NCBI RefSeq assembly: GCF_000716605.1
Contig: NZ_JNXE01000007.1
Coordinates: 1-64,000, forward strand
Direction of reading: 5' to 3'
Source: Streptomyces sp. NRRL F-525
Lineage (GTDB): Bacteria; Actinomycetota; Actinomycetes; Streptomycetales; Streptomycetaceae
Length of the DNA stretch: 64,000 nt
Both the position numbers and the translations under genes were made by a program. Under the pieces are notes generated by a model. That model had not been told where the DNA came from and made no database searches. It worked only from the letters and a program-made list of their open reading frames with translations. Every line of letters begins with the position of its first letter. Position 1 is the first letter of the stretch. This document shows positions 43,897 through 53,184 of this stretch, piece by piece.

Positions 43897-45222
43897 GTGG
43901 GCATCAAGGGCACCACCGCGGCCGAGATCGCGGGCAGCGTCCGGGACCAGGTCGCGTCGGGCGAGTTGGCACCGCGGGCGAGTCTGCCCCCGGTGCGCGT
44001 GCTCGCGGCCGAGCTGGGGGTCAACCGGAACACGGTCGCCCTCGCGTACCGGCGGCTGGTCGAGGCGGGCGTGGCCGAGACGCGGGGCCGTGGCGGCACG
44101 GTGGTCGCGGCGGTGCCGCAGCTCGCGCGGGAGGGTGTGGGTGCCGGTGTCGGGGGTGACTGCGTCGATCTGGCCAGTGGCAATCCCGACCCGGTGCTGT
44201 TGCCCGACCTGCTCGGCGCCGCCCGGCGCGGGGACTACAGCCCGCCGCTGTACGGTGCGCCCGCCGTCGACCCGGGGCTGGACGCCTGGGCCCGCGCCGA
44301 CTTCGCCGAGGACATCGACCAGCCGTTCCGCACGCTGGTGACGCACGGAGCGGTGGACGCCACCGAGCGGCTGCTGAACGCTCACCTCACGCGCGGTGAC
44401 CTGGTCGCGATCGAGGACCCCTGCTTCCTGGCGAGCATCGGAACCCTGCGGCTGAGCGGTTACCGCTCCGCGCCCGTCGCGGTCGACGGCGCCGGTATGC
44501 GCCCGGACGCGCTGCGGGCCGCCCTGGAGGCCGGTGCCCGCGCGGTCGTCTGCACGCCCCGCGCCCACAACCCGACCGGCGCGAGCCTCACCGAGGAACG
44601 GGCGGCCGACCTGCGGGCGATCCTCGCCGAACACCCCCAGGTTCTGGTGATCGAGGACGACCACTTCTCGGCGGTCTCCGCGCGGCCGTACCACCGGGTC
44701 ACCCCACCGGGCAGTACGCGCTGGGCGCTGGTGCGGTCCGTGTCCAAGTTCCTCGGACCGGATCTGCGCCTCGCCCTCGTCGCCGCCGACGCCGAGACGA
44801 CCGCGCGCCTGGAGGCACGGTTGAGCGCGGGCACCACCTGGGTCAGCCGCCTGCTGCAACACGCCGCCCGTGAACTCCTGTTGGATCCCCGGGTCCACGA
44901 ACTCCACGAACGGGCGCGGGAGTTCTACGCCGGGCGCAGTGGTCTGCTCGTCGAGCGGCTGCGTGCTCAGGGCGTCGAAGTCCTGTACCGGCCCGACGGG
45001 TTGAACGTGTGGGTCGAACTCGACATCGACGCACGCGTCGTGGTCGCAGCCCTCGCGCAGCGGGGCTGGGCGGTACGCCCGGGTCACCTCTTCGCGCCGG
45101 ATCCGGCCGCCCACCACGGCGCGATCCGGGTCACCTCCTCGACCATCACCGAGCCGCAGGCCGAGGAGTTCGCCGCCGAACTCGCCGCGGTCCTCGCGGA
45201 GTTGCGCTCCACGCCCAACTGA
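43897..45222 (+). CDS. MocR-type GntR regulator with aminotransferase-like domain
   Basis: 441 residues. An N-terminal GntR winged helix (AGSVRDQVASGELAPRASLPPVRVLAAELGVNRNTVALAYRRLVEAG) is joined to a fold-I aminotransferase domain with PRAHNPTGASLTEERA, EDDHFSA, and a PLP-Lys in SVSKFLGPDLR. Such regulators sense PLP or an amino-acid derivative. GTG 43897. The DapA-like and MFS genes follow on the same strand, probably its targets. Confidence 0.92.
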   Translation: MGIKGTTAAEIAGSVRDQVASGELAPRASLPPVRVLAAELGVNRNTVALAYRRLVEAGVAETRGRGGTVVAAVPQLAREGVGAGVGGDCVDLASGNPDPVLLPDLLGAARRGDYSPPLYGAPAVDPGLDAWARADFAEDIDQPFRTLVTHGAVDATERLLNAHLTRGDLVAIEDPCFLASIGTLRLSGYRSAPVAVDGAGMRPDALRAALEAGARAVVCTPRAHNPTGASLTEERAADLRAILAEHPQVLVIEDDHFSAVSARPYHRVTPPGSTRWALVRSVSKFLGPDLRLALVAADAETTARLEARLSAGTTWVSRLLQHAARELLLDPRVHELHERAREFYAGRSGLLVERLRAQGVEVLYRPDGLNVWVELDIDARVVVAALAQRGWAVRPGHLFAPDPAAHHGAIRVTSSTITEPQAEEFAAELAAVLAELRSTPN

Positions 45223-45266
45223 CCGAACCCGATCACCCGCCCATCCACTCGACTCAAGGAGCCACC

Positions 45267-46160
45267 ATGTTCCGCGGCCTGAGCGCCTTCCCCCTCACCC
45301 CCACCAACGAGCAGGGCATCGACGAACCCGCGTACACGACACTCGTCGCCCGCCTCGCCGCCGCCGGTGTGGACTCCATCGGCGCGCTCGGCTCCACCGG
45401 CAACTACGCCTATCTCACCCGCGAACAGCGCGCCCACGCCGCGAAGACCGCGGTCGAGGCCGCCGACGGGACGCCCGTCATCGTCGGGATCGGCGCGCTG
45501 CGCACCTCGCACGTGTTGGAGCTGGCCGAGGACGCCCAGAAGGCGGGCGCCTCCGGAGTGCTGCTCGCCCCGATGACGTATCAAGTCCTCACCGAGGACG
45601 AGGTGTTCGGCCTGTACGAGGACGTCACGCGCGAACTGTCCGTGCCGCTGTGCGTCTACGACAACCCGGGCACCACACACGTCCACTTCACCGACGAACT
45701 GCACGGCCGTATCGCGCAGTTGCCGAACGTCGGCTCGATCAAGATCCCCGGTGTGCCCGAGGACCCGCGCGAGGCCGAGCTGCGTGTCGCCGCGTTGCGT
45801 GCGCTGATTCCCGACACCGTCACGATCGGGGTGAGCGGGGACTGGACGGCCGCACGCGGCCTCAACTCCGGTTGCGACGCCTGGTATTCGGTCCTCGGCG
45901 GCACCTTCCCGGAGACCGCCCTCGCGATCACCCGCGCCGCCCAGGCCGGCCACGCGGACCAGGCGGTCGAACTGTCCGAGCGGCTCGAACCGCTGTGGGC
46001 CCTGTTCCGCCGCCACGGCAGCCTGCGCGTCATCTCCGCCGCCGCCTCCCACCTCGGCCTGACGGACGAACCGAACCTGCCGCGCCCCCTGCGAGGACTG
46101 GACGAGACCGCCCGCCAGGAGGTCGCCGCCACGCTGGACACCCTCGGCCTCACCTCCTGA
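45267..46160 (+). CDS. DapA/NAL-superfamily aldolase
   Basis: 297 residues, class I aldolase barrel with the Schiff-base Lys in SIKIPG and Tyr in YDNPGTT. The usual GTTGE substrate motif is GSTGNYAYL, so it is probably not a dihydrodipicolinate synthase but a pyruvate- or keto-acid aldolase of the same superfamily. AAGGAG precedes the ATG at 45267. It sits between the MocR regulator and an MFS transporter, suggesting uptake or breakdown of an unknown compound. Confidence 0.9.
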   Translation: MFRGLSAFPLTPTNEQGIDEPAYTTLVARLAAAGVDSIGALGSTGNYAYLTREQRAHAAKTAVEAADGTPVIVGIGALRTSHVLELAEDAQKAGASGVLLAPMTYQVLTEDEVFGLYEDVTRELSVPLCVYDNPGTTHVHFTDELHGRIAQLPNVGSIKIPGVPEDPREAELRVAALRALIPDTVTIGVSGDWTAARGLNSGCDAWYSVLGGTFPETALAITRAAQAGHADQAVELSERLEPLWALFRRHGSLRVISAAASHLGLTDEPNLPRPLRGLDETARQEVAATLDTLGLTS

Positions 46161-46172
46161 GCACGAACCACC

Positions 46173-47432
46173 ATGCGACAGCAGCACACAGCAAGTACGC
46201 CCAGGGCGAGGGGAGTTGACCCCTCGCCCGGAAGAGCAGGTGGCAACGGCCTGGCGCGCTACGTCGTCGCCGCGGCCCTCGCCCGCACCGCCGACGGCGG
46301 GGCCGTAGTAGCCGTCGTCCTGCTCGTCACCTCGTCCGGTGGCTCCGGGACGCTCGCCGGAGTCCTCGGCGCCTGCATCACCGCCCCGCACCTGCTCGGC
46401 CCCTTCGTAGCACGGCCGTTGGACCTCGCCCGGGACGGCCGGAAGGTCATCGCGGCGGCCTGCCTGCTGTACGCCACCGCGCTGGCCGCGGGAGTACTGA
46501 CCTACGGGCACGCGCCTGCCGTACTCACCGGGTTGCTCCTGGCCGCGGCCGGCACCTGCGGGCCGTTGCTGACCGGCGGTATCAGCAGCCGGCTGCCCGC
46601 CATCGTCGGGCCGCGGCCACCCCTGCGCACACAGCGGCGGGCCCAGGGCTGGGACGTGGCGACCTACGGCATCGGCGGCACGGTCGGCCCGTCGCTGGTG
46701 GCCGCGCTGTCGGGGTGGGTGTCGCCGACCGCGGCGGCGCTCGCCCTCGCGCTGGGGGCGGCCACGGCGGCCGGGGGAGTGCTGCTCCTGCCGTTCACCG
46801 CGCCGTCCCACGGCGGCGACAGGTCGGCGATCCTCAGGCCGGGTGCGACCCTCGCGCTGATGGCCCGCTCCGGCCCGCTGCGGCGCACCGTCTACCTGAC
46901 GATGGCCGTCGCCCTGAGTGTGGCCGCCCTGCCGATCACCGCGGTCCACCTGACGAAACTCCTCGACGTCGCACCGGCCACCGCGGCCGTACTGACCGCC
47001 GCGTACGGCCTCGGCAACCTCACCGGGTCCATAGCCGTCATGGTCTTCCCGCTCACCGGCGACCCGGAGCGGCTGATGCGCCGCCTCGCCCTGGGCGTCG
47101 TCGCCGGCCTCCTCACCGTCACCGCGAGCCCCGCCTTCACGGTGACCGTCTCGGCGTACGCCCTCACCGGGATCCTCAACTCCTTCTTCTTCGCCTCCAC
47201 GCTCGCGGCCCGCACGGAGTACGCGCCGAGCGGAGCGCGCGGCCAGGTCTTCATCTGGGTCGCGGCCCTGAAGATCACGTCCGGTTCAGCCGGAACGGCG
47301 TTGGCCGGTTCCCTGACGGGAGTGGCCGTCCAACTGCCGCTCGTCGTCGGCCTTTTGGCCGTCTCCGCGGCTGTCGTCGCCGCGACCGTCGAGACGCGTT
47401 TCGGGGGAGCCGACGAGAAACGCCGCCCGTGA
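46173..47432 (+). CDS. MFS transporter
   Basis: 419 residues, about 12 membrane helices, starting VVAAALARTADGGAVVAVVLLV and including LLGPFVARPLDLARDGRKV at the loop after helix 2. It begins 12 bp after the aldolase stop and is likely co-transcribed with it. Direction and substrate are not evident; no diagnostic motif for sugar or drug subfamilies was seen. Confidence 0.88.
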   Translation: MRQQHTASTPRARGVDPSPGRAGGNGLARYVVAAALARTADGGAVVAVVLLVTSSGGSGTLAGVLGACITAPHLLGPFVARPLDLARDGRKVIAAACLLYATALAAGVLTYGHAPAVLTGLLLAAAGTCGPLLTGGISSRLPAIVGPRPPLRTQRRAQGWDVATYGIGGTVGPSLVAALSGWVSPTAAALALALGAATAAGGVLLLPFTAPSHGGDRSAILRPGATLALMARSGPLRRTVYLTMAVALSVAALPITAVHLTKLLDVAPATAAVLTAAYGLGNLTGSIAVMVFPLTGDPERLMRRLALGVVAGLLTVTASPAFTVTVSAYALTGILNSFFFASTLAARTEYAPSGARGQVFIWVAALKITSGSAGTALAGSLTGVAVQLPLVVGLLAVSAAVVAATVETRFGGADEKRRP

Positions 47433-47520
47433 CGGTGCGGGTGACAGGCGAATCGAACCGACACAGCCTGTTTCCGGGACGGCAACTCCGCCATGTCCGT
47501 ACATGATCTAGCCTGGCGCG

Positions 47521-48855
47521 ATGCGCACCACTACTTCGTTGCTGCCGGCCTTTCGACCGCAGGTCCAAGAGCGCCTCTACGACTTCTACGAGGAGCTGCG
47601 GAACGCCGACGAACTCTTCTGGGACCGTAACCTCAGCGCCTGGATCGCGGTGGGGCACGGAGTGGTCAGCAGCGCGACGGGCAACCCGGCGCTGTCGTCG
47701 GTGCGTTATCCCGACATCGAGGCCGTGTCCGAGGAACTGCGGCCGCTGGCCCGGGTGTTGAGCCGTCAGATGCTCTACAACGACGCCCCGGACCACTCCC
47801 GGCTGCGGGGCCTGATCAGCAAAGCCTTCTCCCCGCGGGCAGTTGAGACACTCCGCGCCAGGATCAGTGAGGCCGTCGACCGGATCATCGACGAGGCGGC
47901 GCCGACCGGGCGGATGGACATCGTCGCGGACCTCGCCCGCCCTCTGCCGATGACCATCATCTGCGACCTCCTCGACGTACCGCAGGAGGACCGCCCCGCC
48001 CTCACGGCCTGGTCCGAACCGGTCGCCGAGGCCATCGGCAACTCCCGCCTCGACGCAGACCGCAACCGCGAGGCCTCGCAGAGCATGGCGGACATGCTCG
48101 CCTACTTCCGCGAGCTCCTCACCAGCCCGGACACCCCGCCGGCCCCGGACAGCCTGCGCGCCCTGGTGACCGCACAGGCCGAGAACACCGGCCAGGACGC
48201 CGACGAACTCCTCGCCAACTGCGCCCTGTTGCTCATCGCCGGGCACGAGACCACCACCCACTTCATCGGCAACGCCACCCTCGCCCTCCTCCACCACCCG
48301 GATGCGGCAGACCAACTCCGCAAGCGGCCGGACCTGTTGCCCGCCGCGGTCGAGGAACTCCTGCGCTACGACGCCCCCGTCCAGCTCATGCTGCGCCGCG
48401 CCCGGCACGACCTGGACCTCGCGGGCCGTGCCATCGCCGAAGGACAGACGGTGCTGTTGGTGTGCGGCGCGGCCAACCGGGATCCTGCCGTGTTCCCCGA
48501 TCCCCACGTGCTGGATTTCGAACGGCCCGGCGGCGGACGGCACATGGCGTTCGGACACGGCCCGCACTTCTGCCTCGGCGCGGCACTGGCCCGGCTGGAG
48601 GGCACCATCGTCCTGGAAGCCCTCCTCACCCGCCTCCCCGACCTGCGCCTCGACACCGCCGAGCCCCCGAAGTGGCAGCGCAGCCTCAACTTCCGTGGCC
48701 TGACCCGCCTGGACGTCGCCTTCACCCCGCCGACGGACGAGGCCGGCGGTACGCGTGCCGCGTCGGCCGACGGTTCCCCGAGCGCCCTCGACCCCACGAC
48801 GCACGCCGCTGAGTGCCCCTTCCGCCTGGAGCCCGGAGACGCCCCGGGCGTGTGA
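47521..48855 (+). CDS. Cytochrome P450, not cluster-linked
   Basis: 444 residues with classic motifs: I-helix AGHETTTH, EELLRY (ExxR), FGHGPHFCLGAALAR. It carries VPQED where the cluster P450 has PRDD, so it is not of the Oxy type by that feature. A C-terminal extension of about 35 residues (GGTRAASADGSPSALDPTTHAAECPFRLEPGD) exceeds the normal P450 end. No ferredoxin gene is adjacent. Substrate unknown. Confidence 0.92.
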   Translation: MRTTTSLLPAFRPQVQERLYDFYEELRNADELFWDRNLSAWIAVGHGVVSSATGNPALSSVRYPDIEAVSEELRPLARVLSRQMLYNDAPDHSRLRGLISKAFSPRAVETLRARISEAVDRIIDEAAPTGRMDIVADLARPLPMTIICDLLDVPQEDRPALTAWSEPVAEAIGNSRLDADRNREASQSMADMLAYFRELLTSPDTPPAPDSLRALVTAQAENTGQDADELLANCALLLIAGHETTTHFIGNATLALLHHPDAADQLRKRPDLLPAAVEELLRYDAPVQLMLRRARHDLDLAGRAIAEGQTVLLVCGAANRDPAVFPDPHVLDFERPGGGRHMAFGHGPHFCLGAALARLEGTIVLEALLTRLPDLRLDTAEPPKWQRSLNFRGLTRLDVAFTPPTDEAGGTRAASADGSPSALDPTTHAAECPFRLEPGDAPGV

Positions 48856-48978
48856 CCCGGCCGGACATCGTGCTGCCGTCGACCCGACGTCGCCCCTTCC
48901 CAACGCGGTTTTCCCGAAAGCCTGTTGCACCCGTAAGGGCGCCGGACACGTAGGGGCAGACGCCAGGGAAGGAAGCAC

Positions 48979-49503
48979 ATGCCCATTGCCACCGAAGCCC
49001 AGTTCACCGAGGTGTACCGGGCGCACTACGAGGACGTGCTGCGGTTCGTCCGCCGCCGCGCGCATCCGATGAACGTCGACGACGTCGTCGGTGAGACGTT
49101 CCTCGCCGCGTGGCGCCGACGGCGCGAACTGCCCGAGGACGCGCGGCCGTGGCTGTTCGGCACCGCCCGCAATCTGATGCTGAACGCGAACCGCGGTATG
49201 CGCCGGCAGTCCGCGCTCGTCGTGCACATCGGCCGCACCGCCACCGCCGACGCCCACGACCCGACGGACGGCGTGGACAGCAGGCTGGAGCTGGTCGAGG
49301 CCTGGCAGGCGCTCGCCGCGGCCGATCAGGAAGTCCTCGCGCTGCACGTCTGGGAGGACCTCACGGCGAAGGAGGCGGCGCGGGTACTGGGCTGCACGCG
49401 GGCCTCCTACTCGATGCGCCTGACCCGTGCGAAGCGGCGCCTGGCCGGCCAACTGGGCCACGCCGGCGCCGAGTCGGCGGCGCTCTCCCTCTCCACGCGC
49501 TGA
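48979..49503 (+). CDS. ECF-type RNA polymerase sigma factor
   Basis: 174 residues: sigma2 (FTEVYRAHYEDVLRFVRRRA, DDVVGETFLAAWRRR, ARPWLFGTARNLMLN) and sigma4 (AADQEVLALHVWEDLTAKEAARVLGCTRASYSMRLTRAKRRL). GAAGGAAG is the ribosome site. The next gene codes for a membrane protein, likely its partner; no zinc anti-sigma motif is present. Confidence 0.93.
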   Translation: MPIATEAQFTEVYRAHYEDVLRFVRRRAHPMNVDDVVGETFLAAWRRRRELPEDARPWLFGTARNLMLNANRGMRRQSALVVHIGRTATADAHDPTDGVDSRLELVEAWQALAAADQEVLALHVWEDLTAKEAARVLGCTRASYSMRLTRAKRRLAGQLGHAGAESAALSLSTR

Positions 49504-49558
49504 CCTCATGCGCATCTCACGCACGTTCCCCGCACTGAACAGGAAGCCAGGAATTCCC

Positions 49559-50344
49559 ATGACCAATGACCTGCTCGCCCGCCTCGCCGACCTCGACGCC
49601 GCACCGCGCCGCACGCCGTCCGCCCAGGAGACGGACCGTGAGGAGACGCTGCTGCGGACCATCCTCGACGACGACGAGCGCCCCGGCCGTACGGTCGGCG
49701 CCACCTTCCGCCGCCCGCTGGTACGGCGGCTCTCCTTCACGGCGGCCGGTGCGTTCGCAGCCGGACTCGCGCTGGTCGCGGTGAACGGCGGTGTGCCCGG
49801 CATGGGCGGTTCGGGCCCGCTGTCCTCCTCGGAACTGGCCAGCTGGACCGGCGCCCCCAAGGCGATGGACGTCGCCACCGCGCGTGCCTCCGACGCCGGT
49901 AAGTGGTGCCTGGACGCGACGGACCTGAACGGCACCGGCACCGACCCGGTGATCAGCAACGCGGACCTGCGCGGGAAGATCGCCTCGATGGTCGTCACGC
50001 GCGGCGACGTCTCGGCCTACTGCCTGGCCGGTTCGGACGGTGGCGCGTCGATGGGAATCTCCCCGGTGCGCCAGCAGCCCGACGGACACATCAAGGTGGA
50101 CACGCTGGGCTCCCGGGGCAGCGGTGACGAGGAGCTCAACTACGTGGTGGGCTGGGCGGGTTCGGACGTCGAGGGCATCACCGTACGGGACCACGGGCAC
50201 ACGATCGAGGCCACGATCCAGGACGGCCGCTTCACCGCCTGGTGGCCCGACGGCGACCCCGACGGTGCCATCACCGGCACTCTCACCCTGCACCTGGCCG
50301 ACGGCTCGACGCGCACGGTGAAGGGCGACACCCTGCTCGGCTGA
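49559..50344 (+). CDS. Membrane-anchored protein paired with the ECF sigma factor
   Basis: 261 residues. An N-terminal cytoplasmic part (LLARLADLDAAPRR, DREETLLRTILDDDE) is followed by one membrane helix (LSFTAAGAFAAGLALVAVNGG) and an extracytoplasmic domain ending GTLTLHLADGSTRTVKGDTL. This arrangement after an ECF gene is common in streptomycetes, and the cytoplasmic part may be an anti-sigma. ATG 49559 is 56 bp after the sigma stop. Confidence 0.75.
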   Translation: MTNDLLARLADLDAAPRRTPSAQETDREETLLRTILDDDERPGRTVGATFRRPLVRRLSFTAAGAFAAGLALVAVNGGVPGMGGSGPLSSSELASWTGAPKAMDVATARASDAGKWCLDATDLNGTGTDPVISNADLRGKIASMVVTRGDVSAYCLAGSDGGASMGISPVRQQPDGHIKVDTLGSRGSGDEELNYVVGWAGSDVEGITVRDHGHTIEATIQDGRFTAWWPDGDPDGAITGTLTLHLADGSTRTVKGDTLLG

Positions 50345-50382
50345 CCGGACCGGGCGAGCCGCCGCGCGGCGCACGTGGACCG

Positions 50383-51018
50383 TCAGACCTGGTCGGGTCC
50401 GACGGTCCGTCTCAACCAGGTGTCGATGACCGCCGCCGACTCGTCGTGACCGGTGAAGACGTGTCCGTTCATGCCCATGGCCCGCGCGGCGCGTACGTTC
50501 TCCGCGCGGTCGTCGACGAAGAGGAAGTCGCCCGGGGCGGCCCGCAGGGCCTCGACGCAGTGCTGGAAGGCGGCCGGGTCCGGCTTCGCCGCCCTGATCT
50601 TTCCGGAGAGGGCGACGTGGTCCAGACGCCGCAGCCAGGGCTGCGCGGCGAGGAAGGCGTCCGCGTGGTCCGAGGGGATGTTGGACAGCAGGGCGACCTC
50701 GGCGACATCGCGGAGGGACAGGACGTACGCGACCATTCGTTCGTCGACGCGCGACCAGCTGTCGATGTCGGTGAGGCGCAGCTCCTCGATCGTGTCGGGG
50801 TCGGCGGACCGGGAGAGTCGTCGCAGTACGGCGGTCCAGTACTCGGACGCGGACTGCCGGCCGGCGTCGTAGGGCGGGCGGCAGTCCCAGTAGGCCGTGG
50901 TGAAGGCGTCGGTGGGTGTGTGGCAGCGGGCGGCCATCTTGCCCAGGGCGCCAGGGAGTTGGTGGCGGGCGATGACCCCGAAGAGGTCGAACAGCACGAT
51001 GCTGCGGGCGGTCGGCAT
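50383..51018 (-). CDS. HAD-superfamily hydrolase
   Basis: 211 residues with HAD motif I as LFDLFGVI (second Asp replaced by Phe-Gly), LLSNIPSDHAD (motif II), K in GKIRAAKPDPAAF (III) and FVDDRAEN (IV). It matches the YihX/epoxide-hydrolase-N-like subfamily. ATG 51018 follows CCGGAGGAAC. It lies 82 bp from the MFS gene, same strand. Confidence 0.88.
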   Translation of the reverse strand: MPTARSIVLFDLFGVIARHQLPGALGKMAARCHTPTDAFTTAYWDCRPPYDAGRQSASEYWTAVLRRLSRSADPDTIEELRLTDIDSWSRVDERMVAYVLSLRDVAEVALLSNIPSDHADAFLAAQPWLRRLDHVALSGKIRAAKPDPAAFQHCVEALRAAPGDFLFVDDRAENVRAARAMGMNGHVFTGHDESAAVIDTWLRRTVGPDQV

Positions 51019-51100
51019 GGTGGGAGTTCCTCCGGGTTCTGGTGGCCGGGGCGGGAGGAGAAGCCTGTGCGGCACGGAGTGAGCCGTGCCGCACAGGCGG

Positions 51101-52306
51101 TCAGCGGGTGCCGTGTGCCAGTTCGGGCGTGCGGTCGGATCCGGTGCGCAGGATCCCGGCGGCCACGGCGGTGACCGCCGCGCACAGCAGGATCAGCAGG
51201 ACGAAGGCGTGGTTCAGGGCGACGAGGTGGGTCAGCCAACCGATGGCGGCGGGGCCGGCGAGCATGCCGACGTAGCCGAGCCCGGCGACGCGGGAGACGT
51301 TGGCCCCCGCGGCGGAGGGATCGGCGTGCCCGGCCGCGCTGAACAACTGCGGGACACAGCCGGACAGCCCCAGACCGAACAGCGCCCACCCCGCGAACGC
51401 GGTCCATATCCAGGGGGAGACGGTCACGATCGTGATGCCGACCGCGGCCGTCGTCGCGCCGTAGCGCAGGATCGCCATGGACCCGAACCGGGTGACGAGG
51501 CGGTCGGCGAGCAGGCGGCCGATGGTCATGGTCGCTGCGAAGGTGCCGTAGGCGAAGGCGGCGACGCTCGCGGGTGCGCCGAGGACGTCCTTCAGGTGCA
51601 GTGCGCTCCAGTCGTTGGCGGCTCCCTCGCACAGCATGACCATCAGGGCGAGAGCGGCGAGGATCCAGATGCGCCTGCGGGTGCCGCGGCGGTCGGCGGA
51701 CGGTGCGTGCTCGATCTCCACCGAAGGGTCGGCGTCGGCAGTGGTGGGGGTGGCCGGCAGCAGGGCGCGGGCCGACACCAGGGCGATCACGATGCCCAGG
51801 ACTCCCATGGCGGCCATGCCCGCGGCCGGGCTCAGGCCCGCGCTCGCCGTAGCCGCCCCGACCAGCGCGGCGAGGACGCCGCCGACCGAGAACGTGGCGT
51901 GGAAGGCCGACATGACGGGACGGCCGTAGGCCTTCTCGACGTGGACGGCGTGGGCGTTCATGCTCACGTCCAGGCAGCCGTTGCAGAAACCGAAGACCAG
52001 CAGGGCACCGCCCAGTGTCCACGGGTCCCGGGGGAGACCGGGCAGCACCAGGGTCGCGCTGCACAGCACGGCGGTGGCGGGGACGACGACGCGCGCCCCG
52101 AGCCGGTCGGTCAGGCGCCCGGCCACCTGCATGCCGATGAAGGCGCCGAGGCCCAGCAGCACCAGCAGCCCGCCGAGCGTCGCGTGCGTGATGCCCACGC
52201 GCTCCTCGACGGCCGGGATGTTCACCACCCAGGTGCCCATCAGGGTGCCGCACAGGCTGAAGTAGACAAAGGTCGCTATGCGGGCGCCTCGGAGCGAATC
52301 ATTCAT
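51101..52306 (-). CDS. MFS transporter, divergent from DeoR gene
   Basis: 401 residues, about 12 helices, with the FucP/YbjJ-like features TFVYFSLCGTLMGTWVVNIPAVEERVGI and GFCNGCLDVSMNAHAVHVEK. It starts at ATG 52306 and is divergent from a DeoR-type regulator. The 89-bp gap carries repeated TTGAATGTT half-sites, so DeoR control is likely. Substrate probably a sugar-like molecule. Confidence 0.9.
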   Translation of the reverse strand: MNDSLRGARIATFVYFSLCGTLMGTWVVNIPAVEERVGITHATLGGLLVLLGLGAFIGMQVAGRLTDRLGARVVVPATAVLCSATLVLPGLPRDPWTLGGALLVFGFCNGCLDVSMNAHAVHVEKAYGRPVMSAFHATFSVGGVLAALVGAATASAGLSPAAGMAAMGVLGIVIALVSARALLPATPTTADADPSVEIEHAPSADRRGTRRRIWILAALALMVMLCEGAANDWSALHLKDVLGAPASVAAFAYGTFAATMTIGRLLADRLVTRFGSMAILRYGATTAAVGITIVTVSPWIWTAFAGWALFGLGLSGCVPQLFSAAGHADPSAAGANVSRVAGLGYVGMLAGPAAIGWLTHLVALNHAFVLLILLCAAVTAVAAGILRTGSDRTPELAHGTR

Positions 52307-52322
52307 GCCGACCACGGTAACG

Positions 52323-52390
52323 AACATTCATGGCGATTGAATACTGTCATTTCGCACACATTGAATGTTTGTTTTGGTTGGTGTTCAATC
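52323..52390. promoter_or_regulatory. Divergent promoter/operator region of the MFS-DeoR pair
   Basis: The gap is AT-rich with related elements: AACATTCA (52323-52330), its complement TTGAATGTT (52361-52369), and GATTGA/TTCAATC near 52335 and 52384. The spaced inverted half-sites fit a DeoR-type operator acting on both genes. Confidence 0.6.
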
Positions 52391-52395
52391 GCGGT

Positions 52396-53160
52396 ATGAG
52401 CAGCAACGCAGACCGGCACGGGACGATCGCGCAGGCCGTCAGGGAGTCGGGCAGGGTCACGGTCCAGGAACTCGTCGAACTGACCGGCGCCTCCGAGATG
52501 ACGATCCGGCGCGACCTCGACGCGCTGTCGGCGCAAGGCGTCCTGGAGCGTGTCCGCGGTGGCGCGCGCACCCTGCTGCTCAGGGGTGAGGAGCCGCCCT
52601 TCGGGCTGCGTGCCCACGAGTCCGTCGACGCCAAGCGCCGCATCGCCGCCGAGGTGTCCTCGCTCATCGCCGACGGCGAGACCGTCCTCCTCGACAGCGG
52701 CACCACCTGCCTGGAGGTCGCCCACCTGCTGCGCCGACGGCCGGTCACGGTGATGCCCCTGTCCCTGCAGGCCATCCACGTGTTCGGCGAGACCCCGGGC
52801 CCGGCCACGCTGATGGTGCCCGGCGGCCAGCCCCGGGCCGCCGAGGGAGCCCTCACCGGACCCCTCACCCTCGCGTCCCTCGCGGCACTGCGCTTCGACA
52901 CGGCCGTCATGGGCTGCTGCGGTCTCAGCGCGGCTCAGGGCCTGACCGCCTACGACCTCGACGACGCGGCCGTGAAGAAGGCGGGCATCGCCGCCGCGCG
53001 CCGCATCATCGTCGCCGCCGACGGCAGCAAACTCGGCCACACCGCCTACGCCTACGTCGGCCCCTCCACCCTCCTGCACACCCTCGTCACCGACACCGCG
53101 GCACCCGCCGACGAGGTCACCGCGCTCGAGGACACCGGCACCGTCGTCAAGGCCGTCTGA
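52396..53160 (+). CDS. DeoR-family transcriptional repressor
   Basis: 254 residues with an N-terminal HTH_DeoR (RHGTIAQAVRESGRVTVQELVELTGASEMTIRRDLDAL) and a DeoRC sensor (RIAAEVSSLIADGETVLLDSGTTCLEVAHLL; FDTAVMGCCGLSAAQGLTAYDLDDAAVKKAGI). The sensor binds phosphorylated sugars in the family. ATG 52396 gives MSSNADRHG. Confidence 0.93.
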   Translation: MSSNADRHGTIAQAVRESGRVTVQELVELTGASEMTIRRDLDALSAQGVLERVRGGARTLLLRGEEPPFGLRAHESVDAKRRIAAEVSSLIADGETVLLDSGTTCLEVAHLLRRRPVTVMPLSLQAIHVFGETPGPATLMVPGGQPRAAEGALTGPLTLASLAALRFDTAVMGCCGLSAAQGLTAYDLDDAAVKKAGIAAARRIIVAADGSKLGHTAYAYVGPSTLLHTLVTDTAAPADEVTALEDTGTVVKAV

Positions 53161-53184
53161 CCGAGCGGCAGGGCGTGGAGCGGT

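Noticed and set aside
50383..51018. HAD protein with altered motif I as an inactive enzyme
   Set aside because: The YihX-like subgroup shows similar DLFGV variants, so loss of activity cannot be claimed.
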